Assembly: GCA_028693355.1 (NCBI GenBank)
Contig: JAQUVM010000007.1
Location: 1 to 48,879, forward strand
DNA length: 48,879 bases
DNA from: Burkholderiales bacterium
Lineage (GTDB): Bacteria > Pseudomonadota > Gammaproteobacteria > Burkholderiales > UBA11063
Reading direction: 5' to 3'
Shown here: piece after piece, positions 16,221 to 25,600 of the stretch
Numbering within the stretch: position 1 is the first letter of the stretch
Layout of the letters: every line of letters begins with the position of its first letter
Position numbers and translations under genes: made by a program
Notes under the pieces: model-generated
The model's input: the letters and a program-made list of their open reading frames with translations, nothing else
Databases searched by the model: none
What the model was told of the DNA's origin: nothing

Positions 16221-18701
16221 ATGAATTATAACAAGTTATTTTTAACGATGATAGTAGCTATTTCTTTAAGCTCTTGTAATAGTGGGGCTAAGTATACTCA
16301 GGTGCATGATCCACTAAATTATAAAGAATTTACGGTATCATATGACTCAAAAATCACAGAAGAATTTCAATCAATTGATTTAAATTTATACAACTCAATT
16401 TTTATTTCTCCAAATAAACAATATTTTTATAAAATAACAGATCAAGCAGGTAATTTAGTAGGCGGTAACGCTTTTGGGGGATTTACCTGTAAAACATTAG
16501 GTGAGTGTTTGATCTCAGGTGTTTTAATAAAAAAGGATCATTCATACTTAATTAGTATTTATGATTCAAATAATATCTTAATAGGTGGTGATGTATTGTA
16601 TGTCACAAATTATATAACTTATTTAGATATCATAATAGATGAAGCTTCAACTGCAAATTATATTTCGCAAAAAATTCAACAAAATTTGAATACAGATTTT
16701 TCAATTTCACAAATCGAGACAAGGTTATTTAAAGACGCATTAAGTTACAAAACTAATATACAAATGTCGGATATGATTTATACGTATTATAATTTTCTGA
16801 AAGAAAAAAGTAATAACTCAATTGATCCTATAATTACGATGGCAAACCAGTATAAAAAGTGTGCTAATGAAAGTATTTGTAATTTAGAGCCTTCTTTTAT
16901 AAAAAACGAAAAAGCTGTTATGGATGCTATAAATTCAACAAATAGTGTAGTAGAAAAATATGCCAAGGATAAGAATGACGCTGCATTGTATGCCTCTTAT
17001 AAGTGGTACAAAGAAAATATAAAAGATAAGTTTCCAGTTTTTAAAGATGTAATTAGTATGGGTGTAAATATTTTTTTCCCAGGTGGTGGGGAGAAATTGG
17101 TAAGTGCTGCTGGAGAAGTTTTTTCAGTTATTGATAAGACATTCAATATGAGTGGAATCGATAATTCAAAAATAGCTTATACTAGGTTAGAATTATTTAA
17201 TAATAATTTATCTAAATATTATGTAGCGGCAACACCAAATTATTATGAAATAATTTCACAGATGAGTTCTGAGCTTTTATCATTACAAATAAGGCGTGAT
17301 TTTTCATTAAATAGTAGTTATGTACTATCAACAAAAAATATTGTGAATAATAACTTAAGAAATTTAGATATAGTTAGCTATATTAGTAATATGGAGAATG
17401 AAAATAAACATGATGTTGAGTGGATTACTAAGGTTTGGTCTTTAGAAAATGTATTATCTAGAAAAGCTAATAATGAATATATTTCTGATAGGCAGAATAT
17501 AGTGGCATTATCTAAGGCTTATAAGCAAATTATTCTTACTGATAGAGATAGCGGTGTTAATAATATCTTAAGCCGCAAATATTATAATCAGCTTTTGATT
17601 TCTAATATGTTAGATGGGATAGAAACATTACAGTCTGCGATGTATCTTGATGCAATATCAATTATGTTGCGCGATAAAGAAGATCTAAGTTCTAAAAAAA
17701 TGATATATCCAACACAGATTGTGGTCGCAACTATTAATCTCTCTGGAGATTACAATACTGATATGTCACGCTTAAGTAATTATTATAGAATTCGTTTTAA
17801 TAATCTAAAAAATGCTTATCAGTCAGTAATTTTACCCGAAAAAGAATGGGTTTCTGATAATGTGATGCAAAATTTACAAGTAGAAGGAAAGTGTAATATT
17901 GATGATACCGATGGCTTGAATTATATTACAGCAACGTGTCCATATTATTATCAAGAGCTTGAGGTATCCAAAGTAAAATATATCACATCTAGATTAGATA
18001 AAAGCAATTCAAAGTGTTTTACTATCAATAAAGATGCTAGTGGTGATATTACAAAAGTTGCGGATATTAGAAACATAGGTGGAATTTTACAATGTATGAA
18101 CGCATTTCCATTTGGGAGTGATCCATTAGACACAAGTAATCATTTAGTTGCAACCTCAGTAACTTCGATTAATAAATTAAATAATTGGTATATTGAAAAT
18201 GAAAAGTATTTTGATGGCAAACTAAGTAAGAAAGATACTAATATGCGTTATATATTTCTACCCGCTCCAGATAAAAGTGAATTTAAATTTCAATCAAGTG
18301 GAAAGCAGCAGTTTGTTTCAAACCAGCTAAATTTTAATGATACAAATGTAGATAGTATTAATAAAGCGGGCAATATATTTAGTCCTGCACGAAATTATGC
18401 TATATTTTCTACATTTATCAGAGATAATAATGAAAATTTGATTGCTGGTATCAGCGTCAATAATATAACAATGATAAGATTACTAGAAAATGATATCCAT
18501 GGTATAGCAATAAAATCTCTATATGGAAATTCTGATTATAAGGATATTGAATATGTTTATGGTCATGGATTTATTGAATTTAATTCTCAGTTAGATAAAA
18601 ATTATCGTGTTGATATATTTGGTATGTCTAGTATTAATTCCAATAATGAAAATTTAGTTGATTGGGTTTTTAAGGGAATTATTGCTGGTGAAATAAGATA
18701 G
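16221..18701 (+). CDS. Very large predicted lipoprotein of unknown function
   Basis: The 826-residue product begins with a lipoprotein signal (MNYNKLFLTMIVAISLSSC, lipobox LSSC, lipidated Cys19). The residue after Cys is Asn, so outer-membrane sorting is likely. No domain is recognised. Around residues 270-310 there is a Gly-rich amphipathic stretch (VISMGVNIFFPGGGEKLVSA) that could insert in a membrane; the surrounding region is helical and polar. Paired Cys occur (CKTLGEC, CANESIC, CNID..CPYY), suggesting disulfides and extracytoplasmic exposure. The start is set by an AAGAAGGTAGGT stretch. It is a single gene closed by a 40-base palindromic terminator. Confidence 0.8.
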   Translation: MNYNKLFLTMIVAISLSSCNSGAKYTQVHDPLNYKEFTVSYDSKITEEFQSIDLNLYNSIFISPNKQYFYKITDQAGNLVGGNAFGGFTCKTLGECLISGVLIKKDHSYLISIYDSNNILIGGDVLYVTNYITYLDIIIDEASTANYISQKIQQNLNTDFSISQIETRLFKDALSYKTNIQMSDMIYTYYNFLKEKSNNSIDPIITMANQYKKCANESICNLEPSFIKNEKAVMDAINSTNSVVEKYAKDKNDAALYASYKWYKENIKDKFPVFKDVISMGVNIFFPGGGEKLVSAAGEVFSVIDKTFNMSGIDNSKIAYTRLELFNNNLSKYYVAATPNYYEIISQMSSELLSLQIRRDFSLNSSYVLSTKNIVNNNLRNLDIVSYISNMENENKHDVEWITKVWSLENVLSRKANNEYISDRQNIVALSKAYKQIILTDRDSGVNNILSRKYYNQLLISNMLDGIETLQSAMYLDAISIMLRDKEDLSSKKMIYPTQIVVATINLSGDYNTDMSRLSNYYRIRFNNLKNAYQSVILPEKEWVSDNVMQNLQVEGKCNIDDTDGLNYITATCPYYYQELEVSKVKYITSRLDKSNSKCFTINKDASGDITKVADIRNIGGILQCMNAFPFGSDPLDTSNHLVATSVTSINKLNNWYIENEKYFDGKLSKKDTNMRYIFLPAPDKSEFKFQSSGKQQFVSNQLNFNDTNVDSINKAGNIFSPARNYAIFSTFIRDNNENLIAGISVNNITMIRLLENDIHGIAIKSLYGNSDYKDIEYVYGHGFIEFNSQLDKNYRVDIFGMSSINSNNENLVDWVFKGIIAGEIR

Positions 18702-18714
18702 TTATAAGTTACAT

Positions 18715-18754
18715 AAGTTAAAACAATAGGGTTATAACCCTATTGTTTTAACTT
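18715..18754. terminator. Bidirectional terminator, near-perfect 40-base palindrome
   Basis: Two 19-base arms (18715-18733 and 18736-18754) are exact reverse complements around the self-complementary dinucleotide AT. A-rich and T-rich flanks serve both the plus-strand lipoprotein ending at 18701 and the minus-strand lipoprotein ending at 18757. Confidence 0.85.
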
Positions 18755-18756
18755 TA

Positions 18757-19344
18757 TTACTCTTCTCTCATACCACCTTCTGATCGATATTCTCGTTGTT
18801 TATATATTTTGTTAGGATCTCTTTCTTCTTCTACATATTGATACATAGGTAAGTTATTATGAGGGGTTATACCAATTGGTGTACCATTATTTATATGATC
18901 ATATTCTTGTTGAGTAATATTTATAATTCTATATAGGGTTGGCTCATAGTCTTGATAGTTTTTATTTTTAACATCCAGAGCAAATGTTATATGATTAGGC
19001 ATTATTGTAACTTTGCTAATATTCCATTTCCAATCTGATCCATTATTAGTGATATATAGATTTAAATCATCCCTTATATTTGGGTGCCTTAAAATAACAT
19101 TAGATAAGTTTTTTGCTATTATAGGAGCTCCATTTTTTGTTTCTATATAAGATTTACTTAATCTTAACATAATTGTATCTTCTAAGATATTATCTGGTGC
19201 ATTAAACATTTTGCTTGTAACTATATTGGAGCTAGGTTTGTTTGGGCTAGAATGTGTTGTACCTCCGCTATTACAGGCAGTAAGGCTCGTTGCTATAATT
19301 CCAACTCCGATGATTTGAGACATAACTAAAGTAAATTTATTCAA
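18757..19344 (-). CDS. Lipoprotein of unknown function, paralogue of the 19552-19986 protein
   Basis: A 195-residue protein with a lipoprotein signal (IIATSLTAC, Cys24) followed by a low-complexity Ser/Pro/Thr linker. The folded part (about 45-170) contains ILEDTIMLRLSKSYI, NGAPIIAKNLSNVIL, NNGSDWKWNISKVTI and IINITQQEYDHINNGT. The next upstream gene has the same blocks in the same order, so the two are diverged tandem duplicates. The last 25 residues are highly charged (EEERDPNKIYKQREYRSEGG). Function unknown. Confidence 0.75.
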   Translation of the reverse strand: MNKFTLVMSQIIGVGIIATSLTACNSGGTTHSSPNKPSSNIVTSKMFNAPDNILEDTIMLRLSKSYIETKNGAPIIAKNLSNVILRHPNIRDDLNLYITNNGSDWKWNISKVTIMPNHITFALDVKNKNYQDYEPTLYRIINITQQEYDHINNGTPIGITPHNNLPMYQYVEEERDPNKIYKQREYRSEGGMREE

Positions 19345-19551
19345 TTGTAATACTTCCTTAAAAATTTATTATATTTACGCATATCACATATGCAAGGTGA
19401 TATTGTACACACAATTGAATTTTGTTGGTAATAAATTAATATTTAATTAGCCAAACTGATATTTTATTTTTTGGGATTATAATCAAAATGAGTGAATTAA
19501 GATGCATATACCTAGCATAAAACATGACTAGGTATAGTTTTTGAATATGGC

Positions 19552-19986
19552 TTATGTACCGATGATAGAGTTATATTGATGTTGTGAGATATTAATTTCC
19601 AAAGTAGTTTCTTCCGTTGGTAATGCTCGAAGATTGCCAATTTTTGGAGCTTTTTTAACTAATGTATAGTAAATTTTATCTTGTTTTATATCTATAAATT
19701 TAATATGCCATGCCCATCCATTTTTATCGTTATCATAAAACTCATTAATATAGTTTTTAAATTCTCGATTTTTTAATGATTCAATTGCTAAATTAGTCAT
19801 ATCAATTGGACCTATACCATTTGGATACTTTGCATAGCTTAAGCGAGATAACGTTGATTGAATTATTTCATTTTGTTTAGCCACGTTTTGTGTTTGATTG
19901 CTAATATCATAATTTTTAGTTGTCGTGTCTAGATTAATGATACTTGATTCAATATTTGAATCTAAAATATGTTCCATACTTTTCAT
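19552..19986 (-). CDS. Uncharacterised protein, cytosolic-looking paralogue of the 18757-19344 lipoprotein
   Basis: A 144-residue protein without signal peptide. Its blocks IIQSTLSRLSYAKYPNGIGP, IDMTNLAIESLKN, DKNGWAWHIKFIDI, IYYTLVKK and LEINISQHQYNSIIG align in order with the neighbouring lipoprotein. The N-terminus (MKSMEHILDSNIESS) replaces the signal region. A toxin/immunity or surface/partner pair is conceivable, but nothing proves it. An Ala-free polar N-terminal half and the lack of a strong ribosome-binding site leave some doubt about the start. Confidence 0.6.
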   Translation of the reverse strand: MKSMEHILDSNIESSIINLDTTTKNYDISNQTQNVAKQNEIIQSTLSRLSYAKYPNGIGPIDMTNLAIESLKNREFKNYINEFYDNDKNGWAWHIKFIDIKQDKIYYTLVKKAPKIGNLRALPTEETTLEINISQHQYNSIIGT

Positions 19987-20103
19987 ATGAATATACTCCT
20001 AGTATAAATTTTATAAGTACGTTATTTTATCTTTATTTCTATATGTGTATTTGAATTTTATATCTATTAGCAGATGTGGTAAAATTACGCACAATTAACA
20101 TGA

Positions 20104-20766
20104 ATGGATATTATGAAATATAAAGCTGTAGTTTTTGATCTAGATGGTACTTTATTAAATACAATTTTAGATATAGCCAATCCAGTTAATCTAGTACTTA
20201 AGCAATATGGGATGCCAACTCATGAAATAGAGAATTTTAGATATCTAATCGGTAATGGAATAGGTAATTTAGTATATCGTGCGCTTCCTAGTGAAGTTGC
20301 AGAATCTACTTTGTATAGTAAGGTTTTGGAAAGTGTTTTAGAAGAATATCAAAAGCATTTAAACAGATCAACTAAGCCATATGATGGAATTACTGATATG
20401 TTACAAAATTTAGCTAATCTTGGTGTGAGCATCAATATTTTGTCAAATAAAGCTGATGAATTTATGGACGAAGTTGTTAGTCAATATTTTTCTGAATTTA
20501 ATTTTGATTTTATTTTTGGTGCACGTCATGGTGTTCCATTAAAGCCAAATCCTCATTCAATTTTTGAAATTATGTCTGAGCTTGATATTGATTCTGATGA
20601 GTGTGTTTTTGTTGGTGATAGTGATGCAGATATGCAAGCGGCTAAAAATGCTGGGGTATATGCTGTTGGTGTAAACTGGGGATTTCGTGGCAAAGAAGAA
20701 TTGTTGCGTAATGGTGCTGATATTGTAATTGATACACCAGGTGAATTACAAAAAATTTTTAACTAG
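20104..20766 (+). CDS. gph: Phosphoglycolate phosphatase-like HAD hydrolase
   Basis: A 220-residue HAD-family phosphatase. Motif I is FDLDGTLLNT with the nucleophile and acid Asp, motif II is ILSNKA, the motif III Lys is in LKPNPHS, and motif IV is FVGDSDADMQAAKNAG. The fold with a helical cap after motif I matches Gph, which removes 2-phosphoglycolate. A start at 20113 (MKYKAVVFDLDG) is equally plausible because GGAT lies just ahead of it. plsC begins nine bases downstream, an arrangement that often couples a small-molecule phosphatase with PlsC. Confidence 0.82.
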   Translation: MDIMKYKAVVFDLDGTLLNTILDIANPVNLVLKQYGMPTHEIENFRYLIGNGIGNLVYRALPSEVAESTLYSKVLESVLEEYQKHLNRSTKPYDGITDMLQNLANLGVSINILSNKADEFMDEVVSQYFSEFNFDFIFGARHGVPLKPNPHSIFEIMSELDIDSDECVFVGDSDADMQAAKNAGVYAVGVNWGFRGKEELLRNGADIVIDTPGELQKIFN

Positions 20767-20775
20767 GTTTTTATA

Positions 20776-21546
20776 ATGAAAATAATTATTGCATATTTAA
20801 GATTTGCTTATTTATTAATGATGACTTTTGTGATGATATTACTTTCTTACCTTATATATCCTTTTGCTAATCCTCGAATTTGGCGAAGTTTAGTAAATAG
20901 AAATTGGGCTAGGTTAATGTTATGGGGAGTTGGCGCTAAGATAGAGGTTAATAGTAAATTGAATAGTGAATATATTCAACCAAATACGATGTTTATACAG
21001 AATCATATTTCTTGGCTTGATGTGCTTGTTCTTTCTAGTGTGCATTGTGCTAGTTATGTTGGTAAGGTTGAAATGCTAAAGTGGGGATTTTTAAAAAACA
21101 TAATTATATCTGGCGGAACTGTATTTATTGATCGTAAAAACAAACGAGAATTAATTTTAGCTAATCAAAAAATTGCAGCAGTTTTACAAGGTGGTTGGGC
21201 AATGGGGCTATTTCCTGAAGGTACAACTAGCGATGGTAAAACTGTTCATCCTTTTCATGGGTCAATTTTTGAGGCTGCAATAGTTTCAAAGAGTGCTATT
21301 GTACCAGTTTCTGTGCGTTATAGGAACTATGATGGTAGTTTGTGTAGTGAGGTTACTTTTTCAAAAAAGAAATGGATGGAATCAGTTTGGAATACATTAA
21401 AAATGGGGGGGTTTGTAATAAAGATAGATATATTATCTCCTGTTAAAGCAGTAGACTTTCCAAATCGTGATGCAATTGCTAGTTATACTCATAAAAAAGT
21501 TTATGAAGTTTATCATAGTGATTTGAGAGAAGATAAAGTAGCTTAG
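20776..21546 (+). CDS. plsC: 1-acyl-sn-glycerol-3-phosphate acyltransferase
   Basis: PlsC adds the second acyl chain to lysophosphatidic acid in the inner membrane. The 256-residue protein has an N-terminal hydrophobic anchor (about 8-30), the catalytic HX4D in NHISWLDVL, the FPEGTTSDG motif that binds the glycerol phosphate, and VPVSVRYRNYDG (motif IV region). It lies nine bases after gph. A weak hairpin follows at 21561-21593. Confidence 0.9.
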   Translation: MKIIIAYLRFAYLLMMTFVMILLSYLIYPFANPRIWRSLVNRNWARLMLWGVGAKIEVNSKLNSEYIQPNTMFIQNHISWLDVLVLSSVHCASYVGKVEMLKWGFLKNIIISGGTVFIDRKNKRELILANQKIAAVLQGGWAMGLFPEGTTSDGKTVHPFHGSIFEAAIVSKSAIVPVSVRYRNYDGSLCSEVTFSKKKWMESVWNTLKMGGFVIKIDILSPVKAVDFPNRDAIASYTHKKVYEVYHSDLREDKVA

Positions 21547-21560
21547 ATATATTTTATAAT

Positions 21561-21593
21561 ATATTGGTTAGAGTCTTATACTTTAACCAATAT
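21561..21593 (+). terminator. Weak terminator-like hairpin after plsC
   Basis: ATATTGGTTA (21561-21570) pairs with TAACCAATAT (21584-21593) around 13 bases. There is no clear T tract. It lies between plsC and the convergent rep gene. Confidence 0.35.
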
Positions 21594-21637
21594 CAATATT
21601 AATAATCATTTTATTAGTATAGTATTTGTTATCCAAA

Positions 21638-22348
21638 TCATTTTTTACAAAAATTAAATTGTATTTCTTCAACTTTTCGTTGTATTTTATGTTCTATTAA
21701 TTCAACGTGTAAATCAGTTTTTGCATTTATTTCATTCATCGCGGTACTCAAGACTTTTCTTTTAAAATTACTATAGATTTCATATGTTCCATCTTCTATA
21801 CCAAGTAATGGTTTTATCTCATTTAATGTAAATTTAATGCTCGTTGAATTTTTATCAAAATTGGTAATTATCATATCATAAACTAAATTAGAATAACTCG
21901 ATGTAAGACTAGCAGAGTATTTCCATCTTTCTCCAATGTATTGTTGTTTAATGTATAAAATAAATGGGATTAATCTGTAACATAATTCTATTGTAACTTG
22001 GTTTGAAATTTTATCATAAGAAAATGCTGAAATAAATGCCGTTGTTTCGATAAAGTCATATTTATCATTAGATACGTTGTACTTTGTGGTTAATGTTCTA
22101 TTACAATAATCTTCTAATAGATCTGGTAATTCATCAATAGTTATATTTGGAATAAATCTAGTCATAAGATTTGCATTACTAATAATAAATTTATTTTGCT
22201 TATTTTTATAATTAGTTTGTAAATCTGAGCTCTTTACATGTTTCATGATGAATGCCATTAGTGTAATATGAGCAGATGTTGGTAAATATTTATAACTGGA
22301 AATGGTTGTTCCATCTGGGTGAATGACTATTCTGGTAGCAGCAAGCAT
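21638..22348 (-). CDS. Plasmid-type replication initiator (Rep_3/RepB family)
   Basis: A 236-residue protein of the Rep_3 superfamily, which binds iterons and opens plasmid origins. The second winged-helix signature is clear near the C-terminus: FTLNEIKPLLGI, YEIYSNFKRKVLSTAMNEIN, AKTDLHVELIE and RKVEEIQFNF. The first half has the matching SYDKISNQVTIELCYRLIPF block and a SNLVYDMI helix. This family is normally on plasmids, yet here it lies among housekeeping genes. The 289-base region upstream carries four copies of TGATACT, possible degenerate iterons. No partition or mobilisation gene is near. Confidence 0.78.
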   Translation of the reverse strand: MLAATRIVIHPDGTTISSYKYLPTSAHITLMAFIMKHVKSSDLQTNYKNKQNKFIISNANLMTRFIPNITIDELPDLLEDYCNRTLTTKYNVSNDKYDFIETTAFISAFSYDKISNQVTIELCYRLIPFILYIKQQYIGERWKYSASLTSSYSNLVYDMIITNFDKNSTSIKFTLNEIKPLLGIEDGTYEIYSNFKRKVLSTAMNEINAKTDLHVELIEHKIQRKVEEIQFNFCKK

Positions 22349-22409
22349 ATTATTTATTCTATAATAAAATTTAGCAATTAATTAATAAATTAAGGTATAA
22401 TCAAGCCAT

Positions 22410-22615
22410 CTGATACTTATTATACTTGATTGGTATCCGTTAGTTTTTATGATGTAAATGCGACTAACTGATACTGTATGAATTTATGTACTGTTGGTAT
22501 TATATCACTCTACTAATAGTATCAGAAATAGGTTTTATAATGTACTGAAATGAAATGATTTATTGTTTTTTGTTAATTTGTAGTATTATACGTACAGATA
22601 TGTGTATTTGATACT
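22410..22615. repeat. Short TGATACT repeats upstream of the rep gene (possible degenerate iterons)
   Basis: TGATACT occurs at 22411-22417, 22469-22475 and 22609-22615, and inverted (AGTATCA) at 22518-22524. TTGGTAT follows the first two copies at 22430 and 22494. The spacing is irregular, so this is weaker than a true iteron array. The same gap (22349-22637) must also hold the promoters of the divergent rep and fusion genes. Confidence 0.35.
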
Positions 22616-22637
22616 ATGTTAAAAAGTGATTTGAATT

Positions 22638-25600
22638 ATGATTGTAGATAAACAGCAGTTATTGCAACTATATGGCTATATGGTAGCTTCACGTGAATCA
22701 GATATAGTTGAAGCAGAGTTAGTAAATAGCGGGGAAGCAAATTTTTTAGCCTCAAGCAAAGGCCACGAAGGTAGTGTAGTCTTAGCTCCATTTTTGATTA
22801 AACAAGATTGGTTACATTGTCATTACAGAGATAAGTCTCTAATGCTTGCGCGTGGTATAAGCAATGAAATGTTTTTCTATAGCGCATTAGCCAAGGCTGA
22901 ATCTCATTCTGCTGGCCGCCAGATGGTTTCACATATGAGTGCACCAGAATTAAATATTATGAGCCTAGTTGGACCTATTGGTAATAATGCTCTACAAGCT
23001 GCTGGTGTTGCAATGAGTATTAAAGATGATGCAAGTAAGCCATTTGCATATTGTTCTATTGGTGATGGTACTTCACAACAAGGGGAAGTATTAGAAGCAA
23101 TAGCTGAAGCCAAGCGTTCTGCGCTACCAGTGTTGTTTTTTATCCATAACAACAATTTAGCAATCTCAACTCGTACTGAAGGAAAAACATTTTTCTCTTT
23201 TCCAGATGGTAGTCGTCCACGTAGTTTTTATAATATTCCTATTACCCATATTGATGGTACAAATCCTTTGCAAGAAATTGATAAGGTTGGAAATATTATT
23301 GATAGCATACGAGAGTATAGGACTCCACAAATTATAGTAATGAATGTAGATAGAATGGATAACCATTCTAATGCGGATGATCAAAAATTATATCGTACTG
23401 ATGATGAAATAAAACTTAGTCATGGAAATGATCCATTGTTAAATAGTCAAAACTATTTATTAGCAAATGGATTTACTCAAGAAGAAATTAGCACATATAC
23501 AAAAGATATTATAAGTCAAGTACGTGCAGCAGTTGAAGTTGCTCGTCATGGTACAGATCCAGTAATGACACAAGAAGCTGAAGTTGAATTAGCTTCTGAT
23601 ATAAAGCCTAATGCTCCAGAGTATCGTGGTGACTTTAATGCTAGTGAACGTTTTACTATGCTAGAAGCTATGAGAAATGTGTTTAATTCACAATTAAAAA
23701 ATGACTCTAATGTAGTGATCTTAGGTGAAGATATTGAGGATGGTAAAGGTGATGTTTTTGGTGTGACTCGTGGGTTATCAACTACTTATCCTGGTCGTGT
23801 ACTAAATAGTGCATTAAGTGAGTCTACTATTGTTGGTCTATCAGTTGGTATGGCATTAACAGGTAAAAAACCAGTTGCATTTATTCAGTTTGCGGATTTT
23901 TTACCATGCACATATAATCAAATTTTCTCAGAATTAGGCACTATGTATTGGCGTACAAATGGTGGTTGGCAGGCACCAGTAATGGTATTTGCTGCTTGTG
24001 GTGCTTATCGTCCAGGTTTAGGTCCATTCCATTCGCAAACAAATGAGGGTACATTTGCTCATATTCCTGGTTTAGATGTTTATATGCCATCAAATGCTGC
24101 AGATGCAGCAGGTATGATTAATGCTGCATTTAAATCAAATCGCCCATGCTTATTTTTATACCCTAAAAAATTATTAAATAATGGTTCTGTTGTTGATACT
24201 ACATCTAGAGATGTAGATAAACAATTAGTACCAGTTGGTAAGGCTCGTACAACTCGTGTAGGTGAGCATATTACTTTAGTGGGTTGGGGTAATACTGTTA
24301 GTATGTGTGAGCAGGTTGCTGATGAACTTGAAGTAGTTGGTATGTCGGCTGAAGTTATTGATATTCGTACAATTAAACCATATGATAAAGAAACAATTAT
24401 CAAATCAGCCGAAAAAACGCGCAATTTGATAGTTGTTCATGAAGATAATTTAACTTGTGGTGTTGGTGGTGATATTTTGGCTACTGTTGCAGAATATGCT
24501 AAACGACCAGTTAAGATGCGTCGTATTACACGTCCAGATACATATACACCGTGTAACTTTGCTAATCAGTTAGAGTTACTTCCATCTTTTGAAAAAATTT
24601 TAACAGCAAGTAGCGAAATGCTAGGGTTAAAGCTTTCATGGGAAGAAGAATCAGAAAATGATCCAAGTTTATTTACTGTTGATGTAATTGGCGCTAGTCC
24701 ATCTGATGAGACAGTTATTATCAATGTAATTAACATTAATGTTGGTGATGAAGTTAAATCTGGTGATGTCTTAGTTGAGATTGAAGCGAGTAAATCAGCT
24801 GGTGAAATTTTATCTCCATGTAATGGTATTATTGAAGAAATTTGTGTAGAATTAGATGATAAAGCTGAGGTTGGTAAACCATTAGTTAAGATTCGTCTAC
24901 CAGATGGTATTTCAAAAGCTGCTCAAGCAAAACCACGTAAGCCAATTTTAGAACGTAAAGCTATTGAAATTGACGAGAGTGCTCGTAATGTAATTAATGC
25001 ACGAGTTGGCCGAGTTGGACTGGCTAGACCTCAGTTTAGAAGCGGTGCTAATGTAGTTACGAATGATGAGATATTAAAATTATTTCCTGACTTTACTAAT
25101 GAAGATATTATTCAAAGAACAGGAATTAAACAACGTCATCGTTTGGCTAAAGGTGAAAGTGTTACTGAATTAGCTGTTGAAGCTGCAATTGATACTTTAG
25201 ATAAACAAAAGCTAAAATTGCAAGATATTGATTTAGTTATTTGTGCAACTTGTTCTCCAGAACAATTACAATCTCCTTCTATGGCTTGTTTAATTTTAGA
25301 TAAATTAACTCATATTTATGGCAAAGTATCTGTCCCTGCGTATGATTTAAATGCTGCATGTAGTGGTTACCTTTATGCTTTGCAAGTAGCGCAAGATTAT
25401 TTACGTACTAGACCACATTCACGCGTTATGTTAATTACAGCAGAGGCTTTATCACCTAGAATCAAACCAGATGATTTTGAAACAGCATTTTTATTTGCAG
25501 ATGCTGCAACGGTTACTATAGTTACTGGTGAGGATAATATTGCAGAATGTGAAGCAGAATTAATGCATGTATATATTGGTTCAGAAGCTGAGTCTGGCGA

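Noticed and set aside
22349..22637. A full iteron-type replication origin
   Set aside because: The TGATACT copies are few, irregularly spaced and in mixed orientation, and I see no DnaA box. It is kept only as possible degenerate iterons.
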